64,000 nucleotides of DNA from Planomonospora sp. ID67723 (GCF_015711605.1 NZ_JABTEZ010000002.1:992001-1056000); one strand, 5' to 3'. Shown: positions 35,838 to 45,292, numbered from the stretch's first letter. Notes: generated by a model not told the origin, from the sequence alone. Made by a program: numbers and translations.

Positions 35838-36341
35838 ATGGCCGGCGCGATGCGCAAGATGGCGGTCTACCTCGGTCTTGTAGAGGACGACCGCTACGAG
35901 AGATATGACGCCTACTCCGACGACGAGTACGACGAGTTCGACGAGTCCCGGCGCGTGGGCGAAGAGCGCCCTGGCGCGGTCCACGGCCGCGAGGAGGACA
36001 CCGATCCAGGGGTGCCCGCTCCGAGGCCCGCCACAGCCGTTTTGGAGCGTCGTACGACCGATCTGGCCCGCATCACGACCCTCCACCCCCGCACCTACAA
36101 CGAGGCGCGGACGATCGGCGAGCACTTCCGCGACGGCACCCCGGTCATCATGAACCTGACCGAGATGGTTGACAGCGACGCGAAGCGGCTTGTCGATTTC
36201 GCGGCAGGTCTCGTCTTTGGCCTACACGGGAGCATCGAACGTGTTACCAACAAGGTGTTCCTGTTGTCCCCTGCCAATGTCGAGGTGACCGCCGAGGACA
36301 AGGCCCGAATCGCGGAACGCGGGTTCTTCAACCAGAGTTAG
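35838..36341 (+). CDS. sepF: Cell division protein SepF
   Basis: A 167-residue SepF. The N-terminal amphipathic membrane-binding helix [18 protein letters not shown] is followed by an acidic Tyr/Asp-rich linker ([17 protein letters not shown]) and the SepF core ([63 protein letters not shown]). In actinobacteria lacking FtsA and ZipA it anchors FtsZ to the membrane. ATG 35838 has GGAGGAAG about nine bases upstream; the open frame extends upstream without conservation. Confidence 0.96.
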   Translation: MAGAMRKMAVYLGLVEDDRYERYDAYSDDEYDEFDESRRVGEERPGAVHGREEDTDPGVPAPRPATAVLERRTTDLARITTLHPRTYNEARTIGEHFRDGTPVIMNLTEMVDSDAKRLVDFAAGLVFGLHGSIERVTNKVFLLSPANVEVTAEDKARIAERGFFNQS

Positions 36342-36420
36342 AGTTCCACTATGCACATCGAGTCGAAGCCCACCCCGTCCTCCCGGGGGCCGCGGACCAG
36401 GACGGAGGCAGGACAACAGC

Positions 36421-36714
36421 GTGGAGATCGTTAGCGGGATCCTGGTCTTCGTCCTGGCCCTCTACCTGGTTCTGCTGATCGGCAGAATGATCTTTGAGAC
36501 GGTGCAGGCCTTTGCACGTCAGTGGCACCCCAGAGGGGTCGTCCTGGTCCTGGCGGAGGCCGTGTACACGGTCACGGACCCGCCTCTCAAGTTCCTCCGC
36601 CGTTTCATTCCGCCACTCCGGTTGGGTACGGTTGCCTTTGACCTAAGCTTCACAGTGCTGTTCATTGTGGTCTTGGTCTTGATCCAACTCGTGTCCGCGC
36701 TTCAACCTCGTTGA
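36421..36714 (+). CDS. YggT-family membrane protein
   Basis: A 97-residue two-helix membrane protein of the YggT family (IVSGILVFVLALYLVLLIGRMIFETVQ and the second segment TVAFDLSFTVLFIVVLVLIQLV), with VTDPPLKFLRRFIPPLRLGT as the conserved loop. Position between sepF and divIVA is typical for actinobacteria; the molecular role is not settled, with links to division or osmotic tolerance proposed for the family. GTG 36421; AGGA lies eight bases upstream. Confidence 0.9.
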   Translation: MEIVSGILVFVLALYLVLLIGRMIFETVQAFARQWHPRGVVLVLAEAVYTVTDPPLKFLRRFIPPLRLGTVAFDLSFTVLFIVVLVLIQLVSALQPR

Positions 36715-36763
36715 TCGGGTACCGTCCCTCCGGACAGACTCCAAGCGCGCCAAGGAGACCGAA

Positions 36764-37624
36764 ATGCCGCTGACACCCGCTGATGTGCGGAACAAGCAGT
36801 TCAGTACGACCCGGCTCAGGCCAGGCTACGACGAGGAAGAGGTAGACGCCTTCCTCGACGAAGTCGAGTCCGAGCTGGACCGGCTGATCCAGGAGAATGA
36901 GGAGCTCCGCGCCAAGCTGGCGGAGTGCATGCGGGGCAAGGTGCCCGGCGGGATGGGCATGGCCATGACGCCGGCGCCCGTCTCCGAGCAGCCCAAGCCC
37001 GAGATGATGATGCCGCCGCAGCCGGAGCCGATGCGGGCTCCCGAGCCGGTGCAGCAGCAGCCGGTCCCCGTCGGCATGGGCATGCCGCCCGCCGAGGACA
37101 ACATGGACACCGCGGCCCGCGTGCTCGCCCTGGCCCAGCAGACGGCCGACCAGGCGATCGCCGACGCCCGCCGGGAGGCGGACGAGACGGTGACCCGGGC
37201 CCGCCGCGAGGCCGACGACATCCTCGGCAAGGCCCGCCGCCAGGCCGAGCAGGTCATCGGCGACGCCCGCGCTCGTGCCGAGACGCTGGAGCGCGACGCG
37301 CAGGAGCGGCACCGCCAGGCCATGGGCTCGCTGGTGCAGAACCGTGACGAGCTCGAGCGCAAGGTCGAGGAACTGCGCAGCTTCGAGCGGGAGTACCGCA
37401 GCCGCCTCAAGCTCTACCTGGAGAACCAGCTGGCCGAGCTGAACGTCGCAGCCGAGGGCAGCGGCGGCTTCCCGATCGTGGGCGGGCCTCCGGCCATGTC
37501 CCATGCGGGCGCTCCGGGTGGGCAGCCGCCTCTCCAGGCCGGTCCCGCCAACCCGTTCGGCGGCGAGCCGCAGCACCCCGGCGCCTTCCAGGGCGCTGAC
37601 GGTCCGCACAACGACCGTCGCTAA
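36764..37624 (+). CDS. divIVA: DivIVA/Wag31 polar growth protein
   Basis: A 286-residue coiled-coil protein. The conserved lipid-binding N-domain LTPADVRNKQFSTTRLRPGYDEEEVDAFLDEVESEL is followed by a Met/Pro-rich linker (~70-120) and a long coiled coil (AARVLALAQQTADQAIADARREADE... ELRSFEREYRSRLKLYLENQL), then a Gly/Pro tail. It recognises negatively curved membrane at cell poles and directs tip growth. ATG 36764 follows AAGGAGACC. In this genus-type arrangement it closes the dcw cluster proper. Confidence 0.96.
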   Translation: MPLTPADVRNKQFSTTRLRPGYDEEEVDAFLDEVESELDRLIQENEELRAKLAECMRGKVPGGMGMAMTPAPVSEQPKPEMMMPPQPEPMRAPEPVQQQPVPVGMGMPPAEDNMDTAARVLALAQQTADQAIADARREADETVTRARREADDILGKARRQAEQVIGDARARAETLERDAQERHRQAMGSLVQNRDELERKVEELRSFEREYRSRLKLYLENQLAELNVAAEGSGGFPIVGGPPAMSHAGAPGGQPPLQAGPANPFGGEPQHPGAFQGADGPHNDRR

Positions 37625-37667
37625 GGTGCCGGGTCATTCCCTCTGACCCGTACCCGGGAGTCCCTCT

Positions 37668-39629
37668 GTGATCATTGTCAGCGCTGGTTTGGTGTTGACT
37701 GCCGTCGTCCTGCTCATCGTGGGAGTCGTGCTCGCCGAACCGTTTCTGGTCATGTGGTCGATTGCGGTCAGTGTCCTGTCCGCGGTCTTCCTGGTGATCG
37801 GGGCGTTGCTGCGACGCCATGAGCTGTTCCCCGGCGGAGGGCGCGCCGGGGTTGCTCCGCCGTTCCCCTATCAGGGACCGGCTCCTGCCGGGCCGCCGTT
37901 GTCGGCGCCGGCCATGGCCCCCCACCAGCACCACGCTCCGGCGGGTCAGCCCGCAGCGGCGCCGCACGGCGTGCGACAGCAGACGCCTGTCGCCACCCGG
38001 CCCCGCCCGGTCCCCGAGGCCGGACCGGTCCCCGCCACGCGGCAGGGATCTCTGGACGGCGACTCGATCGTGCTGGTGATTCCCGGCCGCAGGCGTTACC
38101 ACCTCGCCGGGTGCCGTCAGCTGGCCGGCCGGGATCACGAGGAGCTCACCCAGGAGGAGGCACGGGAGGAGGGCTTCACGCCCTGCACCACCTGCCTGCC
38201 CGAGCTCACCGCCGCGACCGCGCCGCAGGACTCCGCGCCGCAGGCGCAGGAGCCCGTCCGGTCCCTGGCCTTCGAGGAGCCCGGCCCCGCCGCGGCCTCA
38301 GAACCGTCCGCCGATGAGGCCACCGCCCGGTTCAGCCCTCCCTACGGGCCTGCCGGCCCACGGGCCGCCCAGCCCTCCGCCCCTCCGGCGGCGCCTGCGC
38401 AACCCGTCCCGTCCGCCTCTCCGGAGCCGGGCCCCGCACGACCGGTCCCCTCCGGAGCCCGGGAGCCCGCCCCCGAGGCAGCCGTCTCGCCGGACGCCGG
38501 TCGGCCCTCCGCGGACGCCCGCGATCCTGCAGCCCCGGTCGCCCGGCCGTACGTCCAGGGTGCCGTGCCGGATCAGGGTCCGCGGACCCCGTCCCAGACT
38601 CCCGAGTCCCCGACCCCGGGATCCCGGGCCCCGGAGTCCCCGGCCCCGGAGTCCCAGATCCCGCAACCGCCGCGCGCCGAGGGGCCGTCCGGCTCCCGGG
38701 AACAGGCAGGCTCCCGGGAACAGGCAGGGCCCTCCGCCACACCCGTGTTCCCGGTCCAGAAGGCCGCGCCCTCTGCCGCGACCCCGGAAGACTCCGCGGC
38801 CACCAGCTGGTTCAGCAGGGACATCGTCACTCCGGCTTCCGAGCCGACTCCGGAACCGGAGCCGGAGCCCGCGGCCGGACCCGAGCCCGGCGGGCACGCG
38901 TCTCCGGCGGCGGACGCCGCGCGGACGGAGGAGTCCACCGGGCGGGAACCCGCCGCCGAGCCCGCTGCGGAACACGAGCCCGCCGTCACGGCCGCGGCAG
39001 GCAGACAGACCCGGGAGACCACCGAGCCGGTGGAGCCGGCCGAGACCGCACCCGGGCGCGCCGGGCAGCCGGTGCCGGCCGGCTCCGCCCCGGCGGAGAC
39101 CCAGGAAGAGGCCCCGGCGGAGACCTCGGGAGAGGCCCCGGAAGGGGTTTCGGTGACCGCCCCGGCGGAGGCTCGGGAAGAGACTCCGGAGACGAGGACG
39201 CCTCCGGCGGAGAAGTCCGGGGCGTCCGCCTCGGAGGAGGCGGCGGTGAAAGCGGAGCCGCCCGCCGGAGAGACCCCGGCCGGGGGATCCCCGCAGGCGT
39301 GGACGCCCACCGGGCAGGAGCCCGCACAGCCGGACGCCTCCCCCGGGGAGGCACCCGCCGGCGCCTCCCCGGGCGACACCGACATCCCGCCCGAGGGGAT
39401 CCCGGTCGTCGAGCCGGCGGCGGACGACGCCCCCACCTCACCGGAGGGCATCCCGGCGGCCGAGGGTGACGAAGGCTCCGGCACGGTGAAGGCCATCATG
39501 GGCACCGGCCGTTTCCACAGCCCGACCTGCCCTCTCGTCACGGGGCTCGACGACGGTGTCGAGAGCATGCCCCGTGCCGCCGCGGAGGAGGCCGGGCTGA
39601 GCGGTTGCCCGATCTGCCAGGGCGGTTGA
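37668..39629 (+). CDS. Membrane protein with two Ada-like zinc motifs and long disordered linker
   Basis: A 653-residue protein I cannot assign to a named gene. Two N-terminal membrane helices (~2-25 and ~28-48) are followed by a Cys/His motif His145-x3-Cys149-x23-Cys173-x2-Cys176 (YHLAGC ... FTPCTTC). Next comes a ~430-residue Pro/Ala/Glu/Ser-rich linker with an exact 18-bp tandem repeat (38691-38726), then a second motif at the extreme C-terminus, His617-x3-Cys621-x25-Cys647-x2-Cys650. The H-x3-C...A...G..C-x2-C pattern resembles the Ada-type zinc-binding motif seen in DNA-uptake and repair proteins. It starts at GTG 37668, 43 bases after divIVA, so may be co-transcribed. Zinc binding, and a tethering role at the pole or septum, are inferences. 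Confidence 0.75.
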   Translation: MIIVSAGLVLTAVVLLIVGVVLAEPFLVMWSIAVSVLSAVFLVIGALLRRHELFPGGGRAGVAPPFPYQGPAPAGPPLSAPAMAPHQHHAPAGQPAAAPHGVRQQTPVATRPRPVPEAGPVPATRQGSLDGDSIVLVIPGRRRYHLAGCRQLAGRDHEELTQEEAREEGFTPCTTCLPELTAATAPQDSAPQAQEPVRSLAFEEPGPAAASEPSADEATARFSPPYGPAGPRAAQPSAPPAAPAQPVPSASPEPGPARPVPSGAREPAPEAAVSPDAGRPSADARDPAAPVARPYVQGAVPDQGPRTPSQTPESPTPGSRAPESPAPESQIPQPPRAEGPSGSREQAGSREQAGPSATPVFPVQKAAPSAATPEDSAATSWFSRDIVTPASEPTPEPEPEPAAGPEPGGHASPAADAARTEESTGREPAAEPAAEHEPAVTAAAGRQTRETTEPVEPAETAPGRAGQPVPAGSAPAETQEEAPAETSGEAPEGVSVTAPAEAREETPETRTPPAEKSGASASEEAAVKAEPPAGETPAGGSPQAWTPTGQEPAQPDASPGEAPAGASPGDTDIPPEGIPVVEPAADDAPTSPEGIPAAEGDEGSGTVKAIMGTGRFHSPTCPLVTGLDDGVESMPRAAAEEAGLSGCPICQGG

Positions 39630-39691
39630 CCACGGCGCCCGGCGGGAACGCGCGGCCGGGGACAGCAGCCCGCAAGGGCCCGGCAAGCCAA

Positions 39692-39729
39692 GGGCAAGGG
39701 CCCCGGGGAGACCCCCGGGGCCCTTGCCC
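39692..39729. terminator. Bidirectional terminator, zinc-motif gene / ileS
   Basis: A perfect 17-bp stem (GGGCAAGGGCCCCGGGG, 39692-39708, with 39713-39729) and a 4-base loop lie between the convergent genes, 24 bases beyond the ileS stop. Confidence 0.85.
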
Positions 39730-39753
39730 GTCCGGTGGTACGGCCCTCTTCCG

Positions 39754-42700
39754 TCAGGCGGTACGGCGCAGCTGGAAGGTGAGACCGAGATCGGCGTCCT
39801 GGTGGGAGGGGAGGCCCTCGGCGACGCCCTCGGTGAGCGAGAGGGCGAGCACCTCGTCGGCCACGGTGCCGCCCTGCTCACGCAGGGCCTCGGCCAGGTC
39901 GGCGTCGGTGGCGGACCACCACAGGTCGATCCGGTCGGCGATGGCCAGACCGGTGGACTTGCGGGCCTCCTGGACCAGGCGGATCACGTCGCGGATGAGG
40001 CCGGCGCGGCGCAGCTCGTCGGTGATGGCCAGATCCAGGGCGACGGTCTCGCCGGTGCCGGTGTCGACGGCCCCCCTCTCCACGGCCCAGCCGGACTTGG
40101 GCTGCTCGGTGACGATCACGTCGTCGGCGGTCAGCTCGACCGAGCCCAGCTCCCCGGCCTCCATCGAGACCGGCGATCCGGAACGCAGAGCGAGGGCGAT
40201 CCCGGTGGCGTCGGCCGCCGAGACGGCCGCGGCGACCAGTTTCGTCTGCGAGCCGAACCGCTTGCCCAGCGCCCGGAAGTTGGGCTTGACCGTGAAGGAG
40301 ATCAGGTCGGCGGAGAACCCGGACAGGTCCTCCAGGTCCTGCACGTTGAGCTCCTCGGCGATCAGGCGGCGCAGCTCGGGGGAGAGGGAGGCCCAGCCGG
40401 GCGCGCCCACCAGTGCGCGGCGAAGCGGCTGGCGGTTCCTGACGCCGCTGGAGGCGCGGGCCGAGCGGCCCAGGTCCACCAGGCGGCGCACCAGCGCCAT
40501 CTGCTCCAGCAGCGCCGGGTCCAGCGCCTCTTCCTTGACCGACGGCCAGGTGTCCAGGTGGACCGAGACGGGGCTCTCGTCGGAGCGCAGCACGTCCCAG
40601 ACGTAGTCGGTGATGAACGGTGCCACCGGAGCCATCAGGCGGGTCACCGTCTCCAGGCATTCGTACAGGGTGGCGAAGGCGGTGGTGTCGCCCGACCAGA
40701 ACCGGCGGCGGGAGCGGCGCACGTACCAGTTGGACAGGTCGTCGAGGAACTCGCTCAGCCGCCGCCCGGCCCGGGCGGTGTCGAAGTCGTCCAGGGCGGC
40801 GGTGACCTCGGCCACCGTACGGTGCAGCTCCGCCAGGGCCCAGCGGTCGATCGCCGGCCGCTCGCCGTAGGCGGGGGCCTGCGCCGCCTGCGCCGGCGAC
40901 CAGGACTCCGCCCCGGCGTAGAGGGTGAGGAACGACGCGGTGCTCCAGTAGGTCCGCAGGACCTTGCTGACGATCTCCTCCAGGGCCGCGTGGCCGACCC
41001 GGCGGGCCGCCCACGGCGAGCCGGAGCACGCCATGTACCAGCGCAGGGCGTCGGCCCCGTGCTGGTCCATCAGCGGGATCGGCTCCAGCACGTTGCCCAG
41101 GTGCTTGCTCATCTTGCGGCCGTCCTCGGCGAGGATCAGGCCCAGGCAGAGCACGTTCTCGTAGGAGGAGCGGCCGAAGACCAGCGTGCCGACCGCCATC
41201 AGCGAGTAGAACCAGCCGCGGGTCTGGTCGGTCGCCTCGCAGATGAACTGCGCCGGGTAGGCCTTCTCCAGCATCTCGGGATTCTGGTACGGCGCCCCCC
41301 ACTGGGCGAACGGCATCGAGCCCGAGTCGTACCAGGCGTCGATGACGTCGGGCACCCGGCGGGCCTCGGCGCCGCAGGAGGGGCAGGGCAGCGTGACGTC
41401 GTCGACGTAGGGGCGGTGCGGGTCGAGGCCGGAGACGTCCTGGCCGGACAGCGCGCTCAGCTCGGCCAGCGAGCCGACGCAGGTGACGTGCGACTCGTCG
41501 GCGGAGCAGACCCACAGCGGCAGCGGGGTGCCCCAGTAACGCGAACGGGACAGCGACCAGTCGACGTTGTTGCGCAGCCACTCGCCGAAGCGGCCCCACT
41601 TGATCGTCTCGGGGAACCAGCTGGTCTTCTCGTTCTCGGCGAGGAGCTGGTCCTTGATCGCGGTGGTGCGGATGTACCAGGCGGGCAGGGCGTAGTACAG
41701 CAGTGCGGTGTGGCAGCGCCAGCAGTGCGGGTAGCTGTGCTCGAAGTGGCTGCCCCGGTACAGCAGGCCGCGCTCGCGCAGGTCCGCGGTCAGGCCCTCG
41801 TCGGCGTCCTTGAAGAACCGCCCGCCGACCTGGGGGACGTCGTCGGCGAAGCGGCCGTCGGGGCCGATCGGGTTGACCACCGGCAGGCCGTACCGCTTGC
41901 AGGTCGCCATGTCGTCGGCGCCGAAGGCGGGGGCCTGGTGGACCAGGCCGGTGCCGTCCTCGGTGGTGACGTAGTCGCCGAGGACCACGTAGTGCGCGCC
42001 GGGGATGTCGACGAGGTCGAACGGCCGCGAGTAGGCGGTGTGCTCCAGCTCGGCGCCCTGGAAGGTGGACAGCACCTCGGCGTCCTCGCCCAGCGCGGCG
42101 TGCAGCAGCGGCGCGGCGACGACCAGCACCTCGTCGGAGCCGGCGGGGCGGGCCGCGACGTAGGTCACCTCGGGGTGCACGGCGACCGCCGTGTTGGACA
42201 CCAGCGTCCAGGGCGTGGTGGTCCAGATCAGCAGGGACGCGCCCAGCTCGGCCAGCGGGCCGGAGAGGACGGGCATCCGGACGTATACCGACGGGCTGGA
42301 GACGGTCTCGTAGCCGCCGGGCTGGCCCAGCTCGTGGTCGGACAGGCCGGTGCCGCAGCGCGGGCAGTACGGCGTGATCCGGAAGTCACGGAAGAGCAGA
42401 TCCTTGTCGAAGATTGTTTTGAGCGACCACCAGACGGACTCGACGTAGGCCGGGTCCATCGTGCGGTAGGCCTGGGACAGGTCGATCCAGTAGCCCATCC
42501 GCTCGGTCATCTCTTCGAAGGCGTCCACGTGCCGCAGCACCGACTCGCGGCAGCGGGCGTTGAACTCGGCGATGCCGTACGCCTCGATGTCCTTCTTGCC
42601 GGACAGGCCGAGCTCTTTCTCGATGCCGACCTCGACGGGCAGGCCGTGGCAGTCCCAGCCGGCCTTGCGGGGCACGCTGTAGCCCCGCATGGACTTGTAG

Positions 42701-42918
42701 CGGGGGAAGACGTCCTTGAAGACGCGGGCCTCGATGTGGTGGACACCGGGCATGCCGTTGGCGGTGGGCGGGCCCTCGTAGAACACCCAGGTGGGGCCGC
42801 CGGCGTTCTGCTCGACCGAGCGCTCGAAGATCTTGCCGTCCCGCCAGCGGCCGAGCACCTCGTGTTCGAGCGCGGGCAGGTCGACCTGCGCGGGAAGGGG
42901 ACGGAAATGGGCGGACAT
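39754..42918 (-). CDS. ileS: Isoleucyl-tRNA synthetase
   Basis: A 1054-residue class I synthetase. The HIGH-equivalent is GVHHIEARVF (His60-His61), the KMSKS motif is KMSKH (602-606); the editing domain lies between them (LLIWTTTPWTLVSNTAVAVHP, GTGLVHQAPAFGADD), and two CxxC pairs (CPRCG, CPSCG) are zinc candidates. It charges tRNA-Ile in the cytoplasm. The HHIEA form and overall layout match the eukaryote-like IleRS of actinobacteria, for which natural mupirocin tolerance is described in mycobacteria. ATG 42918 starts the conserved region (MSAHFRPLPAQVDLPALE). Expression is controlled by a T-box immediately upstream. Confidence 0.97.
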   Translation of the reverse strand: MSAHFRPLPAQVDLPALEHEVLGRWRDGKIFERSVEQNAGGPTWVFYEGPPTANGMPGVHHIEARVFKDVFPRYKSMRGYSVPRKAGWDCHGLPVEVGIEKELGLSGKKDIEAYGIAEFNARCRESVLRHVDAFEEMTERMGYWIDLSQAYRTMDPAYVESVWWSLKTIFDKDLLFRDFRITPYCPRCGTGLSDHELGQPGGYETVSSPSVYVRMPVLSGPLAELGASLLIWTTTPWTLVSNTAVAVHPEVTYVAARPAGSDEVLVVAAPLLHAALGEDAEVLSTFQGAELEHTAYSRPFDLVDIPGAHYVVLGDYVTTEDGTGLVHQAPAFGADDMATCKRYGLPVVNPIGPDGRFADDVPQVGGRFFKDADEGLTADLRERGLLYRGSHFEHSYPHCWRCHTALLYYALPAWYIRTTAIKDQLLAENEKTSWFPETIKWGRFGEWLRNNVDWSLSRSRYWGTPLPLWVCSADESHVTCVGSLAELSALSGQDVSGLDPHRPYVDDVTLPCPSCGAEARRVPDVIDAWYDSGSMPFAQWGAPYQNPEMLEKAYPAQFICEATDQTRGWFYSLMAVGTLVFGRSSYENVLCLGLILAEDGRKMSKHLGNVLEPIPLMDQHGADALRWYMACSGSPWAARRVGHAALEEIVSKVLRTYWSTASFLTLYAGAESWSPAQAAQAPAYGERPAIDRWALAELHRTVAEVTAALDDFDTARAGRRLSEFLDDLSNWYVRRSRRRFWSGDTTAFATLYECLETVTRLMAPVAPFITDYVWDVLRSDESPVSVHLDTWPSVKEEALDPALLEQMALVRRLVDLGRSARASSGVRNRQPLRRALVGAPGWASLSPELRRLIAEELNVQDLEDLSGFSADLISFTVKPNFRALGKRFGSQTKLVAAAVSAADATGIALALRSGSPVSMEAGELGSVELTADDVIVTEQPKSGWAVERGAVDTGTGETVALDLAITDELRRAGLIRDVIRLVQEARKSTGLAIADRIDLWWSATDADLAEALREQGGTVADEVLALSLTEGVAEGLPSHQDADLGLTFQLRRTA

Positions 42919-43170
42919 CGGGGACGGGACCTCCACGCTGGTGCTGGCAGTGGCGTGGAGGGACGAGACCTCGCGGTCCCGCGGTACCACCCTCCTTGGC
43001 CTCCGCAGGCGGAAGCCCTCTTCCTTGTGGTCGCTGCCGGGTCTACCGGGCCCCGACGGGGCCGTTCTTCCGGCGGCTCAGGGGTGATCTTCCCCCCGGT
43101 CCTCGCCCCGGGCTCACACCGTCCCCGGGTCGCTCGTGCGAGGGGGGCCGGAGGTACTCGTCCCCGTCAA
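42919..43170 (-). promoter_or_regulatory. T-box riboswitch of ileS (translational type)
   Basis: In the ileS leader the minus strand carries the T-box core GGGTGGTACCGCGG (about 42992-42979). Stem I begins near 43170 with GACGAGTACC, and the likely specifier codon ATC (Ile) is at 43088-43086. Close to the gene, CCTCCACGC pairs perfectly with GCGTGGAGG (plus-strand 42930-42938 and 42953-42961), masking the GGAGG ribosome site, so control is by SD sequestration rather than termination. Uncharged tRNA-Ile should open it. Confidence 0.9.
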
Positions 43171-43294
43171 CACCTTGCGGATTCAAACGATAACGCACGC
43201 GGCCCGTGCGGGGCTTCCTGATATCCGGAGGCTGGGAGGAATGAGAGGGAAGAGGGGGGATAGTACGGGATTGGTAAAGAGCTCAGCGGGGCGT

Positions 43295-43323
43295 TTGCCG
43301 TTCCGTTATGAGCGACCTAAGCT
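43295..43323 (+). promoter_or_regulatory. Candidate promoter of the TraR/DksA-like gene
   Basis: TTGCCG (43295-43300), 17-base spacer, TAAGCT (43318-43323), about 50 bases before ATG 43376. Divergent from the ileS leader. Confidence 0.55.
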
Positions 43324-43375
43324 TCCCGCACCGCTGACCGCTCTGGCAGGGGTCCGACCGAGTGAGGAGGCCGAC

Positions 43376-43795
43376 ATGGCCACGACCGTGAGCGCAGACA
43401 ATAGCGCGGTAGTGCCGGCACAGAACGGTCCCGCGGCGACGTGGACGGCCGAGGAGCTCTCAGAGGTCCGCGGGCGGCTGACGGCGGAGATCGACGACCT
43501 GACCGCCGAGATCGCCAGAGCCGAGTCGGAGATCGCGTCGAACGACGTCACCGACGGCGCTGGCGACGATCAGGCCGACGCCGGGGCCCGGACGTATCAA
43601 CGGGAACGCGAGATCGCCCTTACCCTGAATGCGCGCGACCTGGTCGCGCAGAACGAGCGAGCGATCGCCCGGATCGACGCAGGGACCTACGGAGTGTGCG
43701 AATCGTGCCACCAGCCGATCGGCAAGGAGCGCCTGCAGGCGTTCCCGAGGGCGACGCTGTGCGTGGCCTGCAAGCAGCGGGAGGAGCGCCGCTGA
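43376..43795 (+). CDS. TraR/DksA-family zinc-finger protein
   Basis: A 139-residue protein: an N-terminal helical hairpin (AEELSEVRGRLTAEIDDLTAEIARAESEIA), DGAGDDQADAGARTYQRERE, which contains the acidic coiled-coil-tip-like residues, and a C4 zinc finger Cys108-x2-Cys111-x17-Cys129-x2-Cys132 (CESCHQP ... LCVAC). Proteins of this family bind the RNA polymerase secondary channel and alter promoter response; the target set here is unknown. ATG 43376 has GGAGG five bases upstream; the frame is open further upstream without conservation. It lies directly before lspA, as in other actinomycetes. Confidence 0.92.
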   Translation: MATTVSADNSAVVPAQNGPAATWTAEELSEVRGRLTAEIDDLTAEIARAESEIASNDVTDGAGDDQADAGARTYQREREIALTLNARDLVAQNERAIARIDAGTYGVCESCHQPIGKERLQAFPRATLCVACKQREERR

Positions 43796-43806
43796 CCGGC
43801 GACGCC

Positions 43807-44370
43807 GTGAGCGGGGGGGTCCCGGCCGCCCCGCTCGGAGCGCGGCGGATCGCCGTGCTCGCGACGATCGCGCCGATCGTCTATCTCCTGGACCTGGCCA
43901 CGAAGGTGATCGTGCTGCGGACCCTGGAGGGCAGGGAACCGCTCGTCCTGATCCCGGACCTTCTCCAGTTCCGGGTGATCTTCAACTCCGGGGCCGCCTT
44001 CAGCATCGGCACCGGCATGACGATCGTCTTCACGTTCGTCGCGGCCGGAGTGGTGATCGCCATCCTGCGGACCGCCCGCCACCTGCGCAGCCTGCCGTGG
44101 GCGGTCACCCTCGGCCTGCTGCTCGGCGGGGCGCTCGGCAACCTGACCGACCGGATCTTCCGGTACCCCTCGGGCTTCGGCCGGCCCTCGCCGTTCCAGG
44201 GGCATGTCGTCGACTTCATCGAGACCTTCCCGGGGCACTTCCCGGTCTGGAACATCGCCGACGCGGGGGTCGTCTGCGGGGGGATCCTCGCGGTCTTCCT
44301 CGCCTGGCGGGGCTACCAGATCGACGGGACCCGCGACACCGGGCAGAAGGAGCGCAACAGCGATGGCTGA
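43807..44370 (+). CDS. lspA: Lipoprotein signal peptidase LspA
   Basis: A 187-residue membrane aspartyl peptidase with four helices. Catalytic motifs are [12 protein letters not shown] (first Asp) and [11 protein letters not shown] (second Asp); NSGAAFSIG is the family's conserved loop. It removes signal peptides from diacylated prolipoproteins. GTG 43807 begins 12 bases after the previous stop; its ribosome site is weak, so coupling to the TraR/DksA-like gene is likely. The 3' end overlaps the pseudouridine synthase gene by eight bases. Confidence 0.94.
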   Translation: MSGGVPAAPLGARRIAVLATIAPIVYLLDLATKVIVLRTLEGREPLVLIPDLLQFRVIFNSGAAFSIGTGMTIVFTFVAAGVVIAILRTARHLRSLPWAVTLGLLLGGALGNLTDRIFRYPSGFGRPSPFQGHVVDFIETFPGHFPVWNIADAGVVCGGILAVFLAWRGYQIDGTRDTGQKERNSDG

Positions 44371-45292
44371 CCGACGGAGCCTCCCCGTACCCGACGGGCT
44401 GGAGGGCGAGCGCCTCGACGCCGCCCTGTCCCGCCTGTTCGGCCTGTCCCGCACCCGCGCCGCCGAGCTGATCGCTTCCGGGGACGTGCTGGTGGACGGG
44501 GCGCCCGCCGCCAAGTCCGACCGGGTCCAGGGAGGGGCCTGGCTGGATGTGACCCTGCCGCCGCCGCCCGCCGCGCCCACCGCCGTGCCCGAGCCGATCC
44601 CCGGCATGACGATCGTCTACGAGGACGACGACATCGTGGTCGTCAACAAACCCGTCGGCGTGGCGGCCCACCCGACCACCGGCTGGACCGGCCCCACCGT
44701 GATCGGCGGCCTGCTGGGCACCGGCCGCCGTGTGGCCACCAGCGGCGCCGCCGAGCGCCAGGGCATCGTGCACCGGCTGGACGCCAACACCACCGGCGCG
44801 ATGGTCGTGGCCAAGAGCGAGCACGCCTACTCCCACCTGAAGCGGGCCTTCAAGGAGCGCACGGTGGAAAAGCGCTACCACGCGCTGGTCCAGGGCCACC
44901 CCGATCCGTCACGCGGCACCGTGGACGCGCCGATCGACCGTCACCCGTTCGGGGACGGCCGGTTCGCGGTCGTGGCCGGGGGCAAGCCCTCGGTCACCCA
45001 CTACGACACGATCGAGGCGTTCCGCGCGGCGTCACTGCTGGACATCAAGCTGGAGACCGGCAGGACCCATCAGATCCGGGTGCACATGTCGGCGCTGCGC
45101 CACCCGTGCGTCGGCGACATGCTGTACGGCGCGGACCCGACGCTGGCCGCGCGCCTGGGCGTCAGCCGGCAGTGGCTGCACGCCGTCTCCCTGGGGTTCG
45201 AGCACCCGGCCACCGGCGAGTGGGTCAGCTTCACCACCGACTACCCCGCCGACCTGGCCCACGCGCTGAAGGTGGTCGGCGGCGAGTCGTAG
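44363..45292 (+). CDS. RluA-family pseudouridine synthase (RluD-like)
   Basis: A 309-residue protein: an N-terminal S4 RNA-binding domain ([31 protein letters not shown]) and an RluA catalytic domain with the catalytic aspartate in [19 protein letters not shown], then [12 protein letters not shown] and [28 protein letters not shown]. It should convert uridine to pseudouridine in 23S rRNA helix 69 by analogy with RluD; other RNA targets are possible. ATG 44363 has AAGGAG ten bases upstream and overlaps lspA, giving the usual actinomycete lspA-rluD pair. Confidence 0.93.
   Translation: MADRRSLPVPDGLEGERLDAALSRLFGLSRTRAAELIASGDVLVDGAPAAKSDRVQGGAWLDVTLPPPPAAPTAVPEPIPGMTIVYEDDDIVVVNKPVGVAAHPTTGWTGPTVIGGLLGTGRRVATSGAAERQGIVHRLDANTTGAMVVAKSEHAYSHLKRAFKERTVEKRYHALVQGHPDPSRGTVDAPIDRHPFGDGRFAVVAGGKPSVTHYDTIEAFRAASLLDIKLETGRTHQIRVHMSALRHPCVGDMLYGADPTLAARLGVSRQWLHAVSLGFEHPATGEWVSFTTDYPADLAHALKVVGGES

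Noticed and set aside
39724-43221. 1165-codon open frame on the plus strand opposite ileS
   Set aside because: It is the antisense shadow of ileS in GC-rich DNA; its translation is low-complexity Gly/Val/Arg/Asp with no domain, while ileS has full synthetase motifs.
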